Below, in pieces: positions 26,064 to 34,139 of a stretch of 64,000 nucleotides of DNA. Within the stretch, counting starts at the first letter, position 1; every line of letters starts with the position of its first letter. The DNA is taken from the NCBI GenBank assembly GCA_039795165.1, contig JBDKER010000004.1:62001-126000 (forward strand), written 5' to 3'. The translations under genes and the position numbers were made by a program. The notes under the pieces are model-generated. The model searched no databases. It was given only the letters and a program-made list of their open reading frames with translations, and was not told where the DNA came from. This stretch comes from V1-33 sp039795165 (GTDB taxonomy: Bacteria > Verrucomicrobiota > Verrucomicrobiia > Verrucomicrobiales > V1-33).

Positions 26064-26090
26064 ACGGTAGCCGTCCTTCTCCTAAACATC

Positions 26091-26819
26091 ATGGAAGCCC
26101 CCGCCCCGGACACGCCCCCTCCATCAAGACGCACCGCCGTCGCCATCTGCCTCGTCCTCATGGCCCTCGGCACAGTGGTCTGGTTCAATTACTACCTCAA
26201 GGTCCGCCAGGATCTCATGAAGGGCCGGCTCCCCAAAAAGCAGTCCGTCGAAAAGGACCCGGGATTTTTCATCGATGCCAAGGGCCGCGAACGGCGTCTC
26301 GAGGAGATCAAAGGCAAAGTCATTGTCCTTTCCTACGTCTATACGACCTGCCCCAGCGGCTGCGCCGGCGTCGCTGATGCCATGAAGCGCCTCCAGGATG
26401 AATTCGGAAGCGATCCCCGCTTCCAACTCGTTTCCGTCAGTCTCTACCCGGAAAACGACCGGCCGGAACTGCTCCGCTCGTGGACCGAAACCAAGGGATT
26501 CTCCGGGGACAACTGGTGGTTCCTGACCACGAAAAACGGAACTCCAGAGGAAGGCGATGCCCTCCGCAAATGGATGATGACCACCTTCAAGATCTCCGTG
26601 AAGCGAAAGCCGGAGGACAAGATCCGCGAGAACCCCGCCGATATCTGGGACCACTCGCTCGTCATGGTCATGGTCGATCACCGGGGAGCCGTCCGCACGC
26701 CCACGGATAATGATTATTTCTGGTATCCCTTCCATCCGGCCTTCGATGACTCATGGTATCCGCGGCCCATCGCCGAGGATGTCCGCAAGGTGCTCGATGA
26801 AGCCGCCCGCGGCGAATGA
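26091..26819 (+). CDS. Sco1/SenC family copper chaperone
   Basis: 242 residues, anchored by one N-terminal helix (AVAICLVLMALGTVVWFNYY) with a periplasmic thioredoxin-like domain. The copper-binding site is complete: CPSGC (C87, C91) and H188 in IWDHSLVMVMVD. It would load CuA of subunit II or act as its disulfide reductase. The conserved region is longer at the end than in minimal Sco proteins, with a tail that ends VRKVLDEAARGE. Confidence 0.9.
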   Translation: MEAPAPDTPPPSRRTAVAICLVLMALGTVVWFNYYLKVRQDLMKGRLPKKQSVEKDPGFFIDAKGRERRLEEIKGKVIVLSYVYTTCPSGCAGVADAMKRLQDEFGSDPRFQLVSVSLYPENDRPELLRSWTETKGFSGDNWWFLTTKNGTPEEGDALRKWMMTTFKISVKRKPEDKIRENPADIWDHSLVMVMVDHRGAVRTPTDNDYFWYPFHPAFDDSWYPRPIAEDVRKVLDEAARGE

Positions 26820-26835
26820 CAAAACGTTGCCCGCC

Positions 26836-27321
26836 ATGACCAGCCTCCCGCTCATCAACGCCTGTCTGAATTCCCTCGCCACCGTCTTCCTGCTGGCAGG
26901 GTGGTACTTCATCCGCCGCGGTCAGCGCGGGCAGCATGCCCGCTGCATGATCGGAGCCCTTGCCGCCTCGGCCGCCTTTCTCGTCTGTTACCTCGGATGG
27001 CATGGCTGGCTCGTCCAGCACACCGGCAAGGGCCATGTTCCTTTCACTGCTCAAGGCCCTGTCCGGACCGTCTACTTCACAATTCTGTTCACTCATCTCA
27101 TCGGCAGCTTCGCGATCGTCGCCCTCGTACCCATGACCGTGGCCCGCGCTGCCCGCAGGCAATTCGAACGGCACCGGGCCATCGCCCGATGGACGCTCCC
27201 CATCTGGCTCTATGTCTCCATCACGGGCGTGATCGTCTACCTCATGAACTACCGGCTCTTCCCTTCCTCGGAATGGGAAAAAATCCGCGCCATCGGCCAG
27301 CAGGAACGGATGGCAGGCTGA
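26836..27321 (+). CDS. DUF420 / CtaM-like oxidase assembly protein
   Basis: 161 residues from ATG 26836, four helices. LINACLNSLATVFLLAGWYF, HLIGSFAIVALVPMTVARAA and RWTLPIWLYVSITGVIVYLM match DUF420, the family of B. subtilis CtaM, which is needed for an active haem A oxidase. It is the last gene of the co-directional respiratory block, 16 bp after the Sco gene. I prefer this start to upstream codons that would lie inside the Sco gene. Confidence 0.85.
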   Translation: MTSLPLINACLNSLATVFLLAGWYFIRRGQRGQHARCMIGALAASAAFLVCYLGWHGWLVQHTGKGHVPFTAQGPVRTVYFTILFTHLIGSFAIVALVPMTVARAARRQFERHRAIARWTLPIWLYVSITGVIVYLMNYRLFPSSEWEKIRAIGQQERMAG

Positions 27322-27356
27322 GTGTGCCAGCAGGGACGAGACCCGGCAGACACTCA
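27319..27356. terminator. Possible bidirectional terminator between DUF420 and mrp genes
   Basis: TGAGTGTGCC and GGC-AG-ACACTCA form an imperfect inverted repeat of about 10 pairs across the short gap between convergent genes. The left arm includes the DUF420 stop codon. No T-run follows on either strand, so termination would be weak or factor-assisted. Confidence 0.35.
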
Positions 27357-27364
27357 CATGAGCA

Positions 27365-28402
27365 TCACAGCCCAATAGCTTGCCTGACCTTGCCGGCCAG
27401 CTCGTGGAATGCGCCGCTCACTGCGTTCACGCCGGCGGGCTGCAGGGCTACAGGGTGCCCGCTGTCGCCGCCCTCCCGGGTCGGCATGTCGATGGGAATC
27501 TGCGCGAGCAGCGGAACACCGAGCCTCTGGGCTTCCTTCTCGCCACCGCCCGACCCGAAGATCTCATAGCGCTTCCCATCGGAAGGACACAGGAAGTAAC
27601 TCATGTTCTCCACGATACCCAGCACCGGTACATTGACCTTCGCAAACATGGAGGCTGCCTTGCGGGCATCAATGAGCGCCACCTCCTGCGGCGTGGTCAC
27701 TACGATCGCCCCGTCCACCGCCACGGTCTGCACAATCGTCAGCTGAATATCGCCCGTGCCCGGCGGCAGATCGAGCACCAGTACATCAAGGTCTCCCCAT
27801 GCCGTCTGCCGGAGAAACTGCTGCACATAACGCGTCGCCAGCGGTCCCCGCACAATCACCGGCGAAGCATCGCTCAGCAGAAAGGCCATCGACATCAGCT
27901 TGAGCCCGTGCGCTTCAATCGGAATAATCTCGTTCTGCTCGGTCGCCATCGGCTGTTCGTCGGTCCCGAACATGAGACCAACGCTCGGCCCATAAAGGTC
28001 GCAGTCACACAGCCCGACGCGCAGTCCCGCGGCCTTGAGGGCCACTGCCAGATTGCTGGCCACGGTTGATTTGCCCACGCCCCCTTTGCCGCTGGCCACG
28101 GCGACGATCTTCCGGATGCCCGGAATGCTGCTCTTGCCAACCCCGGCCGCGGCCTCCGGTTCCCGGATGTCGAAATCGAGCGAAACCTTTCCCACTCCCG
28201 GGATCTCCGCGAGCGCCCTGGTGGCGGCTTCATGAATCTGCCGCGGCACGTTTGCGTCCCGCGTCGCCATCTCGATGCGAACCCGCACGTCCGCTCCCTC
28301 GATGCGCACATCCTTCACCAGCCCGAACGCCACGATGTCCCGGCTGAATCCAGGCCATTTCACGGTGCGCAGAGCATCAACGACAGCAGCTTCGGTAATC
28401 AT
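27365..28402 (-). CDS. mrp: Mrp/ApbC family Fe-S cluster carrier ATPase
   Basis: 345 residues from ATG 28402 (MITEAAVVDALRTVKWPGF); a longer start adds an arginine-rich leader and is unlikely. An N-terminal MIP18/DUF59 domain (about 1-85) precedes a ParA/MinD-type P-loop ATPase with VASGKGGVGKSTVASNLA and CDCDLYGPS. In Mrp proteins that bind a bridging cluster a CxxC lies near the end; here the segment is SYFLCPSDGKRYEIFG with only the first Cys. Fe-S binding may therefore rely on another residue or be lost. It delivers Fe-S clusters in known cases, plausibly to the many cluster proteins such as ActB. Confidence 0.88.
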   Translation of the reverse strand: MITEAAVVDALRTVKWPGFSRDIVAFGLVKDVRIEGADVRVRIEMATRDANVPRQIHEAATRALAEIPGVGKVSLDFDIREPEAAAGVGKSSIPGIRKIVAVASGKGGVGKSTVASNLAVALKAAGLRVGLCDCDLYGPSVGLMFGTDEQPMATEQNEIIPIEAHGLKLMSMAFLLSDASPVIVRGPLATRYVQQFLRQTAWGDLDVLVLDLPPGTGDIQLTIVQTVAVDGAIVVTTPQEVALIDARKAASMFAKVNVPVLGIVENMSYFLCPSDGKRYEIFGSGGGEKEAQRLGVPLLAQIPIDMPTREGGDSGHPVALQPAGVNAVSGAFHELAGKVRQAIGL

Positions 28403-28632
28403 GAGAGTCACGAGAAACGCACCGCGTCCCCGTTTGGCAACCAGGGAATCGCAAGCAGTGCGTCGTGACGGCCCAGGCGCTTGCGCACGCCTCACCCGCA
28501 CCGCCGGAAACCGTATCCCATAGCCCCCGCAGCTCGATTTTTCAGTAAATTCCCGCTAAACCGCGTCTGCGGAAACCGTTCGTTCTAATAGCAACCTCCG
28601 GCCTGCGTGCCGTCCCTCCGAACGATCCATCC

Positions 28633-31600
28633 ATGAAAGCGCTTCTCCTCAGCCTCCCGGCTCTGCTGACGACCCTGCCGGCTACCGCCGAAGTCCAGTT
28701 CAACCGGGACATCCGCCCGCTCCTCTCGGAGAACTGCCTCCAGTGCCACGGACCGGACCCGGGCTCCCGCAAGGCCGGGCTGCGGCTCGATACCAAAGAG
28801 GGCTTCTTCGAGAAAACCGAAGACCGCGGCCCCACCGTGATCGCCGGAAAACCAGACGAGAGCCCCCTCTTCCAGCGCCTCATCGCCACGGATCCGGACG
28901 ACGTCATGCCGCCACCGGAATCGCACAAGGAACTGAAACCGGAACAGAAGGAACTCATCCGGCAGTGGATCACGGAAGGAGCCTCGTGGCAGCCTCACTG
29001 GGCCTTCCTCAAACCCGAGCGCCCACCGGTGCCGACTCCGGCGGCCGCCCCCCAGCCCGTCCGGAATCCGATCGATTCGTTCGTCTTTGCTAAGCTCCAG
29101 GAAAAAGGCCTCCAGCCTGCCAGGGAAGCCGACCGCGCTACCCTCGCCCGCCGTCTTTCGCTCGACCTCATCGGTCTGCCTCCTGCGCCCGAGGACGTGG
29201 TTGCCTTCGCCGCCGACCAATCACCGGATTACTACGAGAAGTACGTCCAGAAACTGATGGCCTCGCCCCACTACGGGGAACACCGGGGCCGCTACTGGCT
29301 CGATGCTGCCCGCTACGGCGATACTCATGGCCTCCACTTCGACAACTACCGGGAAATGTGGCCGTACCGCGATTGGGTGATCGCGGCCTTCAACCGCAAC
29401 CTGCCGTTCGACCAGTTCACAACGGAACAAATCGCGGGCGACCTCCTCCCGCAGCCCACGCTCGACCAGCAGGTAGCCACGGGTTTCCACCGCTGCAACA
29501 TCACCACCAACGAAGGCGGCACCATCGTCGAGGAAAACCTCGCCAATTACGCCCGCGACCGCGTCGAAACCACCTCGTGGGTCTGGCTCGGGCTGACAGC
29601 AAACTGCGCTGTCTGCCACGACCACAAATTCGATCCGCTCTCCACGAAGGATTTCTATTCCATGGAAGCCTACTTCCGGAATACGACGCAGCCCGGCCTT
29701 GATGGCAACGTCAAGGATTCCTCGCCGGCCATCATCGTGCCGCAGACGGAAGAGGACCGGAACCGCTGGGCGGCCATCCCCGGAGAAATCGAAGCCAAAC
29801 AGCAGTCGATCGCCCGCCGCCGCGAAGAAGCGAAGGGAGCCTTCGATGGCTGGCTCGCTTCTGCGAGGGCCGCCGATCTCGGCGACGGCGTCCGTGCCGA
29901 AGGACTGATCGCCCACGCCCCGCTCACGGAAGGCGTCGGCGATGAAATTGGAGCCATCTGCGGTCAGCCCATGCGCTTCAAGGCCACCGGCCCGGTCTCA
30001 TGGAAACCGGATGGACGCATCGGTCCTGCCCCGGTACTCAATGCCGCCACCACCTTCGATCTCGGCAACCAAGGCGACTTCGAAAAGGATCAGGCCTTCA
30101 GCTACGGCGCGTGGGTCCGCGCGGCCGGCAACAATGCCTACGCAAGCATGCTCGCCCGCATGGACGAGGGCAACAACTACCGCGGCTGGGACCTCTGGCA
30201 GAATGGCGACCGCTTCGCCGTTCATCTCGTCAACGCATGGCCCGGCAACGCCATCAAGGTCCAGACCCGACCGCCCACCGTCAAACCCGGCGAATGGCAG
30301 CACTTCTTCATGACTTATGACGGATCCGGCAAGGCCGGCGGCATCCGTCTCTTCATCAATGGACGCCAGGTCGAGACCCGAGTCGAGGCCGATACTCTCA
30401 CGGAGTCCATCCGGACCACCGTCCCGCTGAAGATCGGTCAGCGCAGCGCCGGGCAGTTCTTCGAAGGAGGAAGCGTCCAGGACGTGCGCGTCTATGCCCG
30501 CCGCCTCGAAGCCGCGGAAGTGGAATCGCTGCACAATACCGGACCTCTCCGGGCCATGCTCGCCATCGATCCCGGAAAGCGCACCCCGGAACAGCAGCAG
30601 GCCCTCTACGATTTCTATCTCACAACCATGGACCCTCCGTCGCAGCAGCTGCGCACGGAACTCGCTGGTCTTGAACAGGAACGCGACTCCATCCGCGAAC
30701 GCAGCCCGGTGACCCACATCCAGGCGGAAAAGCGCGACAGCACCCCCATGGCACACATCCTCTTCCGCGGGAATTATGATCAGCCCCGCGAAAAGGTGGA
30801 GCCCGCCGTCTTCTCCGCCCTCCACCCGCTGCCGGACGGAGCACCCAAAAACCGCCTCGGCCTCGCCCAGTGGCTTAACTCGCCGGAAAATCCCCTGACG
30901 GCTCGCGTCACCGTCAACCGCTTCTGGCAGGAACTGTTCGGAACCGGCATCGTGAAGACGGCCGAAGACTTCGGCATCGTGGGCGACCCTCCCAGCAACC
31001 AGGCCTTGCTCGACTGGCTCGCGGTGGAATTCCGCGAGAATGGCTGGGACATCCGCAAGCTTCTCACGACCATCGTGACTTCCTCGGTCTACCGTCAGGA
31101 AGCGGTCACCACGCCGGAGAAACTCGAAAAGGACCGCGATAACCGCCTCCTCAGCCGCGGTCCGCGCTTCCGCATGGATGCCGAAGTCATCCGCGACAGC
31201 GCCCTCGCCGCCAGCGGTCTCCTCGTTCCGAAAATCGGTGGCCCCAGCGTCAAGCCCTACCAACCGGAAGGCATCTGGGACAAGGTCGGCATGATCGAAG
31301 GCAACACCCGCATCTATCAGCAGGATAAGGGCGAGAACCTCTACCGCCGCAGCCTCTACTCGTTCTGGAAACGGATGGCCCCGCCGGCCAGCCTCGAAAT
31401 CTTCAATGCTCCGGCCCGTGAGATTTCCTGCCTGCGCCGCGAACGCACCAATACCCCGCTCCAGGCCCTCGCTGCCCTCAACGATGTGCAGCTTCTCGAG
31501 GCCGCCCGCGTCCTCTCGGAAAAGGCCATGCGGGAGGCGGGAGCATCATTCGAGGAAACCCTCGGCTTCCTCACCGCCCGCGTGCTTTCCCGCTGCCTCA

Positions 31601-31797
31601 GCCCGGACGAAACCGCCATCGTCCGCCAGACGCACGAAACTGCGCTCGCTTCGTTCCGGGAACGCCCGGAAGACGCTGCGAAGTTCATCCGCCAGGGAGA
31701 GACGGTGCCGGATGCGAAGCTCGATCCCGCCCAGTTGGCAGCATGGCTCACGGTCGCCAACCAGATCATGAATCTCGACGAAGCCCTCAACAAGTAA
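28633..31797 (+). CDS. Secreted DUF1549/DUF1553 protein with N-terminal cytochrome-like domain and LamG insert
   Basis: 1054 residues with a Sec signal (MKALLLSLPALLTTLPATA). Domains in order: a planctomycete-type cytochrome C domain with CLQCH (C35, C38, H39) in FNRDIRPLLSENCLQCHGP; DUF1549 (about 140-355, ending near CAVCHDHKFDPLSTKDFY with a second CxxCH); a LamG/concanavalin-like insert (about 420-640, QAFSYGAWVRAAG); and DUF1553 (about 735-1000, NRFWQELFGTGIVKTAEDFG). Such PSD1-type proteins are abundant in PVC bacteria and usually paired with DUF1501, as here. They are thought to act in the periplasm on polysaccharides, but the reaction is not established. Confidence 0.9.
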   Translation: MKALLLSLPALLTTLPATAEVQFNRDIRPLLSENCLQCHGPDPGSRKAGLRLDTKEGFFEKTEDRGPTVIAGKPDESPLFQRLIATDPDDVMPPPESHKELKPEQKELIRQWITEGASWQPHWAFLKPERPPVPTPAAAPQPVRNPIDSFVFAKLQEKGLQPAREADRATLARRLSLDLIGLPPAPEDVVAFAADQSPDYYEKYVQKLMASPHYGEHRGRYWLDAARYGDTHGLHFDNYREMWPYRDWVIAAFNRNLPFDQFTTEQIAGDLLPQPTLDQQVATGFHRCNITTNEGGTIVEENLANYARDRVETTSWVWLGLTANCAVCHDHKFDPLSTKDFYSMEAYFRNTTQPGLDGNVKDSSPAIIVPQTEEDRNRWAAIPGEIEAKQQSIARRREEAKGAFDGWLASARAADLGDGVRAEGLIAHAPLTEGVGDEIGAICGQPMRFKATGPVSWKPDGRIGPAPVLNAATTFDLGNQGDFEKDQAFSYGAWVRAAGNNAYASMLARMDEGNNYRGWDLWQNGDRFAVHLVNAWPGNAIKVQTRPPTVKPGEWQHFFMTYDGSGKAGGIRLFINGRQVETRVEADTLTESIRTTVPLKIGQRSAGQFFEGGSVQDVRVYARRLEAAEVESLHNTGPLRAMLAIDPGKRTPEQQQALYDFYLTTMDPPSQQLRTELAGLEQERDSIRERSPVTHIQAEKRDSTPMAHILFRGNYDQPREKVEPAVFSALHPLPDGAPKNRLGLAQWLNSPENPLTARVTVNRFWQELFGTGIVKTAEDFGIVGDPPSNQALLDWLAVEFRENGWDIRKLLTTIVTSSVYRQEAVTTPEKLEKDRDNRLLSRGPRFRMDAEVIRDSALAASGLLVPKIGGPSVKPYQPEGIWDKVGMIEGNTRIYQQDKGENLYRRSLYSFWKRMAPPASLEIFNAPAREISCLRRERTNTPLQALAALNDVQLLEAARVLSEKAMREAGASFEETLGFLTARVLSRCLSPDETAIVRQTHETALASFRERPEDAAKFIRQGETVPDAKLDPAQLAAWLTVANQIMNLDEALNK

Positions 31798-31811
31798 ACC
31801 CTCTGCACACC

Positions 31812-33272
31812 ATGAGCCTCCTCGAGGAATTCCACCGCAATCAAACCCGCCGCCGCTTCTTCGAACGCGGACGTCACCTGCTCGGCGGTGCCGCGCTTTC
31901 GTCGCTCCTCGGCGAAAGTCTGCGCGCCAGCCTCGGTGCCGCCGAAGTCTCCGGCTCCGCCCTGCCGCACTTCGCGCCGAAGGCAAAACGCGTCATCTAC
32001 CTGCACATGGTTGGCGGACCCTCCCAGATGGACCTCTGGGACTATAAGCCGGAAATGGAAAAGTGGTACGACAAGGACCTCCCGGATTCCATACGCGGTG
32101 GCCAGCGGCTCACCACCATGACCAGCGGCCAGTCCCGCTTCCCCATCGCCCCCTCGAAGTACAAGTTCAGCCAAGCTGGCAAAAGCGGGCTCTGGATGAA
32201 TACAGAACTGCTCCCGTACACCTCGAAAGTGGCCGACGACCTCTGTGTGATCCGCTCCATGCACACGGAGGCCATCAACCACGAGCCGGCCATCACCGCC
32301 ATGCAGACGGGAAATCAGATCGGCGGGCGGCCGTGCATCGGATCATGGCTCAGCTACGGGCTCGGTTCCTCCAACAAGGATCTCCCGGCGTTCGTCGTCC
32401 TCGTGGCCGAACCCACCAACCGGGAACAGATGCAGGCAATCTCGGCGCGTCTCTGGTCTGCTGGCTACCTTCCGGGCGAACATGCCGGAGTCTCCTTCCG
32501 TTCCAGCGGCGATCCCATTCTCTTCATCAACAATCCGGAAGGCATGCCGCGCGAACTCCGCCGCAGCCAGCTGGATGGCCTCAAGGCCCTCAACGAAATC
32601 AACTACCGCGCCGTCGGCGACCCGGAAACCCACACCCGCATCAGCCAGTACGAAATGGCCTTCCGCATGCAGAGCAGTGTCCCGGACCTCACCGATCTGT
32701 CGAAGGAAAGCGAACTCACATGGCAGCTCTACGGCGAGGAAGCCAAGAAGCCCGGCACCTTCGCGGCCTCGGCTCTCATGGCCCGCCGCCTTGCGGAACG
32801 CGGCGTCCGCTTCATCCAGATCTACCACAACAACTGGGACCACCACGGCAACCTCGGAGGCCGCATGCCCTTCCAGTGCCGCGACATCGACCAGCCGGTC
32901 CACGGCCTCATCACGGACCTCAAGAACCGCGGCATGTTCGACGACACCCTCATCATCTGGGGCGGTGAATTCGGACGCACCATCTACTCGCAGGGCGGTC
33001 TGTCCCGCGAAAACTACGGCCGCGATCACCACCCGCGCTGCTTCAGCATGTGGATGGCCGGCGGCGGAGCCAAGGGCGGTACGGTCTATGGCGAAACGGA
33101 CGAATTCTCCTACAACATCGTCAAGGATCCCGTCCACATCCGCGACTTCCACGCCACTGCCCTGCACCTCCTCGGCATCAATCACGAACGCTTCACCCAC
33201 CGCTTCCAGGGCCTCGACTTCAAACTCACGGGCGTCGAACCCGCCAAAGTCATCAAGGACCTGCTCGGCTGA
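31812..33272 (+). CDS. Secreted DUF1501 protein
   Basis: 486 residues from ATG 31812, 14 bp after the DUF1549/1553 gene. The N terminus has an R-rich stretch and hydrophobic core (TRRRFFERGRHLLGGAALSS), compatible with Tat export. VIYLHMVGGPSQMDLWDYKP, SMHTEAINHEPAITAMQTG, WDHHGNLGGRMPFQCRDIDQ and WGGEFGRTIYSQGG are DUF1501 motifs; the family has an alkaline-phosphatase/sulfatase-like fold. It probably acts with its neighbour on an extracellular substrate, not identified. Confidence 0.9.
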   Translation: MSLLEEFHRNQTRRRFFERGRHLLGGAALSSLLGESLRASLGAAEVSGSALPHFAPKAKRVIYLHMVGGPSQMDLWDYKPEMEKWYDKDLPDSIRGGQRLTTMTSGQSRFPIAPSKYKFSQAGKSGLWMNTELLPYTSKVADDLCVIRSMHTEAINHEPAITAMQTGNQIGGRPCIGSWLSYGLGSSNKDLPAFVVLVAEPTNREQMQAISARLWSAGYLPGEHAGVSFRSSGDPILFINNPEGMPRELRRSQLDGLKALNEINYRAVGDPETHTRISQYEMAFRMQSSVPDLTDLSKESELTWQLYGEEAKKPGTFAASALMARRLAERGVRFIQIYHNNWDHHGNLGGRMPFQCRDIDQPVHGLITDLKNRGMFDDTLIIWGGEFGRTIYSQGGLSRENYGRDHHPRCFSMWMAGGGAKGGTVYGETDEFSYNIVKDPVHIRDFHATALHLLGINHERFTHRFQGLDFKLTGVEPAKVIKDLLG

Positions 33273-33281
33273 AGCTGCCAC

Positions 33282-34034
33282 TCACGCCAGTGCCGCGAGC
33301 ATGGACCGCAGGATCTCCGGATCCGCGGCCTTCCGTTCGTACTCGCCAGGCACCGCTGCCGCTCCCATCGCCATGTCGGGCCTCCGGTACGCCATGGGAC
33401 TCGCATAGGTGGAACGCGCGGACAGATGAAATTCCCGGATGCCTGACTTCCGCAGCGGAGCCACCAGCCCCGGCCGCAGGCCGCCGCCTGCGAGCAGCGC
33501 AATGCGCCCGGCGGCCTGCCCCTGCAGTGCCGTCAGCGTGGCCACGCCAGCCTCCACGGTGGGTTGCCCGCCGCTGGTGAGCACGCGGGGAATCCCCAGC
33601 CGCATGAGCACCTCAAGGCTGCGCGGCAAATCCCGGCTCACATCGAAGGCCCGGTGAAAGGTCATGTCGAGGCCCGCCGATACGGCCACCAGCCGACCCG
33701 CCACCGCTTCATCAATTTCCCCGTCGGTCGTCAGACAGCCGAAAACCACCCCATCGGCCCCCAGACCACGCGCAACGCGGATGTCTTCCTCCATGATCCT
33801 GCCCTCGGCTGCCGAGACCACAAAGTCGCCCGCCCGCGGACGGATCATCATCATGATGCGGCCACCATAAACCGCCCGGGCCTCCCGCAGAAATCCCGCG
33901 GACGGCGTCGTGCCTCCTTCCACCAGTCCCGCACACAGCTCAATGCGCGGCACCGCGGCGACCGCACAGGCCTCAACCGACGCCATGCAGTCGACACAGA
34001 TTTCCAGAAGGGCAGGGGACGAAGCAGACATGCC
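33282..34034 (-). CDS. cutC: CutC family protein
   Basis: 250 residues from ATG 34034 (MSASSPALLEICVDCMASVE). TIM-barrel CutC family, named for copper tolerance though the true activity is uncertain. Family marks are EICVDCMASVEACAVAAVPR, RIELCAGLVEGGTTPS, IMMMIRPRAGDFVVS, GADGVVFGCLTTDGEID, MTFHRAFD, RVLTSGGQPTVEAG and REFHLSAR. It converges on the DUF1501 gene with a 9 bp gap and has no evident functional link to it. Confidence 0.9.
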   Translation of the reverse strand, partial: GMSASSPALLEICVDCMASVEACAVAAVPRIELCAGLVEGGTTPSAGFLREARAVYGGRIMMMIRPRAGDFVVSAAEGRIMEEDIRVARGLGADGVVFGCLTTDGEIDEAVAGRLVAVSAGLDMTFHRAFDVSRDLPRSLEVLMRLGIPRVLTSGGQPTVEAGVATLTALQGQAAGRIALLAGGGLRPGLVAPLRKSGIREFHLSARSTYASPMAYRRPDMAMGAAAVPGEYERKAADPEILRSMLAALA

Positions 34035-34139
34035 GCGGCCGTAAGCGCTGGCACACCTCCGCGCAGCCGGGATTTTTTGGGCTGGCCAACCTGGAGAAGC
34101 TCCTGCTAGGTAAGGGAAGGTCTCCGACGTCTCCAAGCC

